Assembly: GCA_964454645.1 (NCBI GenBank)
Contig: CAYVTM010000002.1
Span: 186,001 to 250,000 of the forward strand
Length of the DNA stretch: 64,000 nucleotides
Origin: CAYVTM01 sp964454645
Lineage (GTDB): Bacteria > Bacteroidota > Bacteroidia > Sphingobacteriales > Sphingobacteriaceae
Reading direction: 5' to 3'
Part shown: one piece after another, positions 61,479 through 64,000 of the stretch
Layout: each line of letters starts with the position of its first letter
Position numbering within the stretch: the stretch's first letter is position 1
Made by a program: the position numbers and the translations under genes
The notes under the pieces: generated by a model
What the model saw: the letters and a program-made list of their open reading frames with translations, nothing else
Told to the model about the DNA's origin: nothing
Database searches by the model: none

Positions 61479-62753
61479 TTATATTTTTATTAATTTGTAT
61501 TGATATTTTTTATTACTCCATTGATACGATTTTATTCTTATTCTCTGCATGATATAGATAAGAGCAGCACCCAGCAACAAAAACAGGGCAGTAATCCACA
61601 AAAGCCATAAGAACACCCTGCTTCCTATAGCAAGGACAGTCAATAAACCTTGCGCAAACAACACAACTTCATTGAGCCATACTGCCGTTGCAAAAACAAA
61701 TAAAGCCAGACGCAATCCGATACGATTCAGGTTAAAATATCCGCTTACAGCCAGATGTTTAAGCAGGTATAGACTGATAAACATGAGTAAAATCAAATGC
61801 AAAAATCCAATGACAATACCCTTATTCATATAGACCATTCCCGCTATGGTATCCGACAGCAATAAAGCAGGAAAGAAAATTTTACAAAAGAATGCGAGCA
61901 AAGAGAGGAATGCCAGGTAACGCACAACTCCCCGGGTTTTATAAAACAATTGTTTATGCCGTACACAAACGCGGATAAGATAATAGCATGCAATTAGTAA
62001 TGAAAGCGTAGCCGATACAGATATAAACTTTATAAAGTACGGAACCTCGTGCCATAAATAATTGTGAACGATACTTAAAGGAACCGATACAATTAAAGCA
62101 TAACTAAAAAGCCGCACATAGCGGTTATCCGGTTTTAATCGATGAAAAAATAAGGCTAAAACCGCTAAGGTAAAGAATCCGTTGTATTGCAAATGCAGAT
62201 ATGAATACACAGCATCTTTAAATAATATAAAATCTTTCGATGCAATTGCCGATAAATAACCCATGTAATAGGGGGCTATGGACGATATTACCAAAAATAC
62301 CAATGCCGAAACGCTTAATACATATACCGGTTTCGATACATCAGCTCTACGGATGTCGCGGATAAAGAAATAGGAAAATGCATAAGTATTAAAAGTAAAC
62401 AGCGTTGAGAAAATGATAGAAACCGCATGATAGCCATACAGCATAAAACTTATAAGCATAGCCAGCGATGTTAAAGCATTTGCTAAAATCAAATTTTGAT
62501 AAAGTCTTTTCTTTCCGGATTCCTGTCCTAATAGTTCATAGACCATCAATACCATTAGTAATAAAGTTAACCAACCGGCAAAAGCATAATGCGAATGGGC
62601 ATGCAAAAAATTAGTATAGCTAATAAAGGGAATGGCAAACACTGCTTTGGAGCGAAGGAGAAAACCCAATGTAGCCACAATAACCAGGTTAAGTAGCGCA
62701 ATCGATATCCAGCGATTTTTTGTAATGTTAAATGTATAGCTTCGTAAAGGCAT
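61479..62753 (-). CDS. Polytopic heme-copper-oxidase-subunit-I-like membrane protein
   Basis: The 424-residue protein has about 12 membrane helices. Candidate haem or copper ligands are H51/H53/H55 in FLHAHSHYAFAGW, H187-x-x-Y190 in YLHLQYNGFF (compare the HCO H-x3-Y), H230 and H235 in SIVHNYLWHEVPYF, and H319 in GIVIGFLHLILL. This order follows HCO helices 2, 6, 7 and 10, suggesting a divergent single-subunit member, perhaps with nitric oxide reductase or NO-sensing activity. It is the first gene of the five-gene operon and starts 57 bases after a perfect 19-bp inverted repeat. Enzyme activity is unproven. Confidence 0.7.
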   Translation of the reverse strand: MPLRSYTFNITKNRWISIALLNLVIVATLGFLLRSKAVFAIPFISYTNFLHAHSHYAFAGWLTLLLMVLMVYELLGQESGKKRLYQNLILANALTSLAMLISFMLYGYHAVSIIFSTLFTFNTYAFSYFFIRDIRRADVSKPVYVLSVSALVFLVISSIAPYYMGYLSAIASKDFILFKDAVYSYLHLQYNGFFTLAVLALFFHRLKPDNRYVRLFSYALIVSVPLSIVHNYLWHEVPYFIKFISVSATLSLLIACYYLIRVCVRHKQLFYKTRGVVRYLAFLSLLAFFCKIFFPALLLSDTIAGMVYMNKGIVIGFLHLILLMFISLYLLKHLAVSGYFNLNRIGLRLALFVFATAVWLNEVVLFAQGLLTVLAIGSRVFLWLLWITALFLLLGAALIYIMQRIRIKSYQWSNKKYQYKLIKI

Positions 62754-62810
62754 AAATCTGTTTTTTATGGCTATGGGAGATTATCCTCTCCTTTTAAACA
62801 CATTACAAAG

Positions 62811-62864
62811 ATACATACTAATTTAATTTCGGACAAATTTATCCTAAATTAAATTAGTATGTAT
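62811..62864. promoter_or_regulatory. Perfect 19-bp inverted repeat, candidate operator of the NO-defence operon
   Basis: Arms at 62811-62829 (atacatactaatttaattt) and 62846-62864 are perfect reverse complements around a 16-base spacer, which itself contains gga-N8-tcc. The element lies 58-111 bases before the polytopic gene's ATG at 62753 and after the hemerythrin gene. It has no U-tail and is AT-rich, so an operator or a paired set of sites is more likely than a terminator. Confidence 0.65.
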
Positions 62865-62918
62865 AATAAACTTCAAAAAAATAAGGTACAGATCGTTTAC
62901 AGGGAGAATATAAAGGGG

Positions 62919-63380
62919 TTAAGATTTTAACCAGAATTCATCATCCCAGAATTCATCGGGATGATTTTGGGAATGAACATCTTCAATACGTTTCAATTGT
63001 TCCTCGCTGGCTACTGCCTGGATTTCATTAAACAGGATACGTTCTTCGAAACGGATATGCATTTCGAGTTCTTCTTCAATCAAGCCTAAAGATTTGGTAA
63101 TATTTTCGGTATCGTTAAATAAGCGGCGTAATCTTCTATGTTCAGCCATTGCTTTCTTAACGAGTTCATTTTCGAGGCCCAGAATATTGAACATATATTC
63201 TTCTTCGAAGCCGAAGTGAGGCGACAGGTAAGTATGAAAAAAATGGTCGGCATATTTTTTTATGCGTTCGACCTCAATCTGTTTGGAAAAGCCCGTACGA
63301 ATCTTCCAACACAACAACAATCCGTAATGATGATCTCTGCTTACTCCCTGCAGGGCAGGTTTGCGTTTAATAGGTGGCAT
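62919..63380 (-). CDS. Hemerythrin-domain protein
   Basis: The 153-residue protein has a hemerythrin-like four-helix layout with di-iron ligand candidates in VSRDHHYGLLLCW (H17/H18), HTYLSPHFGFEEEYMF (H-x3-E), AEHRRLRRLF and HIRFEERILFNEIQ (H-x3-E). Bacterial members bind O2, NO or serve as iron reservoirs. It lies 17 bases after the tryptophan 2,3-dioxygenase gene and about 165 bases upstream of the NO-defence operon, separated from it by the 19-bp inverted repeat. Its place beside RIC suggests a role in NO or oxygen handling. Confidence 0.88.
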   Translation of the reverse strand: MPPIKRKPALQGVSRDHHYGLLLCWKIRTGFSKQIEVERIKKYADHFFHTYLSPHFGFEEEYMFNILGLENELVKKAMAEHRRLRRLFNDTENITKSLGLIEEELEMHIRFEERILFNEIQAVASEEQLKRIEDVHSQNHPDEFWDDEFWLKS

Positions 63381-63397
63381 ATCTGTGTTTAAAAGCT

Positions 63398-64000
63398 TTA
63401 TCCGTTTTTACCCCAGTTATTAATCTCCTCTTCAGTCCATAGGCTTGGGAAGAAGATACGGTGCTGTGTGCGCGGATGTAAATATTTTTTCCATTCGGAG
63501 CCACCGGTAGCTTCTTTATTTTCGCCCTTGCTATCTAAGTAATGGGCGGCAGTACGCAAATGTACCAGAGGCCAGGATACATTGTATAAACGATCGAACT
63601 CGCGGAAAGTTTCTTTTAATTCGTCGCTCGGGTTTTCAAGCTTCATTAATTTTTCTTCAATGGTATTTCCCGTCTGCTGATCGGCGAGACGGATAAAATC
63701 TTTCAAATACTTAGCTTCAAAATTGCGCAGGGTTAATGTTTTTTCCCGGGTTTTAGGATTGTATCCGGCGGCTTTCCAATAAATATCTTCGAAATAATCG
63801 CTTATGTCGGATTGTCCATTATGTTTCGATTTATATTCATCCTGAATTAAGTTGATTAACCGGGTACAGTAAATTTCTATGTAGCGAAATTGCGCACTCT
63901 GAAAACCGCTTGCGGGCGCTAAGGTTGAGCGGAAAATATTATAATCGTCGTAACTCATTCCCGAACGCATAATATCAAAAGAAGTAATCAGCATTCCGGT
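63398..64000 (-). CDS. Tryptophan 2,3-dioxygenase, C-terminal part, cut by window edge
   Basis: The reading frame is open to the right edge; the first internal Met (63992-63994) is not the start, because codons for Thr-Gly precede it in frame. The visible 200 residues contain LITSFDIMRSGMSYDDYNIFRSTLAPASGFQSAQFRYIE, the family's substrate and haem-pocket region. The C-terminal helix carries the haem His (WPLVHLRTAAHYL) and ATGGSEWKKYL, the conserved T-G-G-S/T loop. The enzyme oxidises L-tryptophan to N-formylkynurenine, starting the kynurenine pathway. It lies 17 bases ahead of the hemerythrin gene and is likely co-transcribed with it. Confidence 0.9.
   Translation of the reverse strand, partial: TGMLITSFDIMRSGMSYDDYNIFRSTLAPASGFQSAQFRYIEIYCTRLINLIQDEYKSKHNGQSDISDYFEDIYWKAAGYNPKTREKTLTLRNFEAKYLKDFIRLADQQTGNTIEEKLMKLENPSDELKETFREFDRLYNVSWPLVHLRTAAHYLDSKGENKEATGGSEWKKYLHPRTQHRIFFPSLWTEEEINNWGKNG

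Noticed and set aside
1..64000. CRISPR arrays, tRNA/rRNA genes, prophage or complete insertion sequences
   Set aside because: No regularly spaced repeats, no cloverleaf or rRNA sequence, and no transposase or integrase reading frame was seen.

Overview
The window looks like chromosome of a Bacteroidota bacterium, most likely a Sphingobacteriales/Cytophagales-type relative. Supporting signs are the low GC, a PorP/SprF-family outer-membrane protein, an OstA-like protein, SLBB/GumC-type polysaccharide export, a DUF2249/RIC/DUF59 operon, a non-Tat (clade II type) nosZ cluster and weak Shine-Dalgarno signals. I cannot name the species. I see no tRNA, rRNA, CRISPR array, phage or intact insertion sequence.

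Region 1 (1-21862, all on the minus strand) is a surface polysaccharide (O-antigen or capsule) locus. In transcription order it holds a winged-helix/nucleotidyltransferase protein, a large SLBB export protein, a Wzz/GumC co-polymerase, a deleted remnant of a UDP-sugar dehydrogenase, a Wzx flippase, and a tightly overlapping deoxyamino-sugar cassette (NDP-hexose 2,3-dehydratase, Gfo/Idh reductase, NeuD/PglD-like acyltransferase, DegT aminotransferase). These are followed by an ATP-grasp ligase, an opine-dehydrogenase-like enzyme and a fused glutamate-mutase-like cobalamin enzyme, then a GT2, a UDP-HexNAc dehydrogenase/epimerase pair, a Wzy-like polymerase, two more glycosyltransferases and an edge-truncated asparagine synthase. 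The B12-mutase/opine-dehydrogenase/ATP-grasp trio is the most unusual part of the window. I infer that it makes and attaches an unusual amino-acid-derived substituent to an amino sugar.

Region 2 (22126-51669) is a mixed housekeeping region: rRNA methyltransferase, tail-specific protease, two DinB proteins, a repeat lipoprotein, an SMR pump, a PorP/SprF protein, a secreted lipase-like protein, YifB, a run of small stress proteins (AHSA1, DoxX, pirin, OsmC, RibD-like, DinB, YciI), MurF, a CPBP protease, MoxR, three periplasmic chaperone/PPIase genes, RdgB, a radical SAM protein, an OstA-like protein, TilS, a 2OG-Fe(II) oxygenase and membrane proteins of unknown role.

Region 3 (51822-64000) is a nitrous-oxide respiration and nitrosative-stress island. 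A plus-strand operon (cytochrome c, nosZ, unknown membrane protein, nosL, nosD, nosF, nosY) is preceded by a Crp/Fnr-type palindrome. It converges on a minus-strand operon encoding two polytopic heme-copper-oxidase/NnrS-like proteins, a DUF2249-RIC fusion, a double DUF2249 protein and a DUF59 Fe-S assembly factor. That operon is preceded by a perfect 19-bp inverted repeat. A hemerythrin protein and an edge-truncated tryptophan 2,3-dioxygenase lie upstream of it. The layout suggests N2O reduction linked to defence of iron centres against NO.
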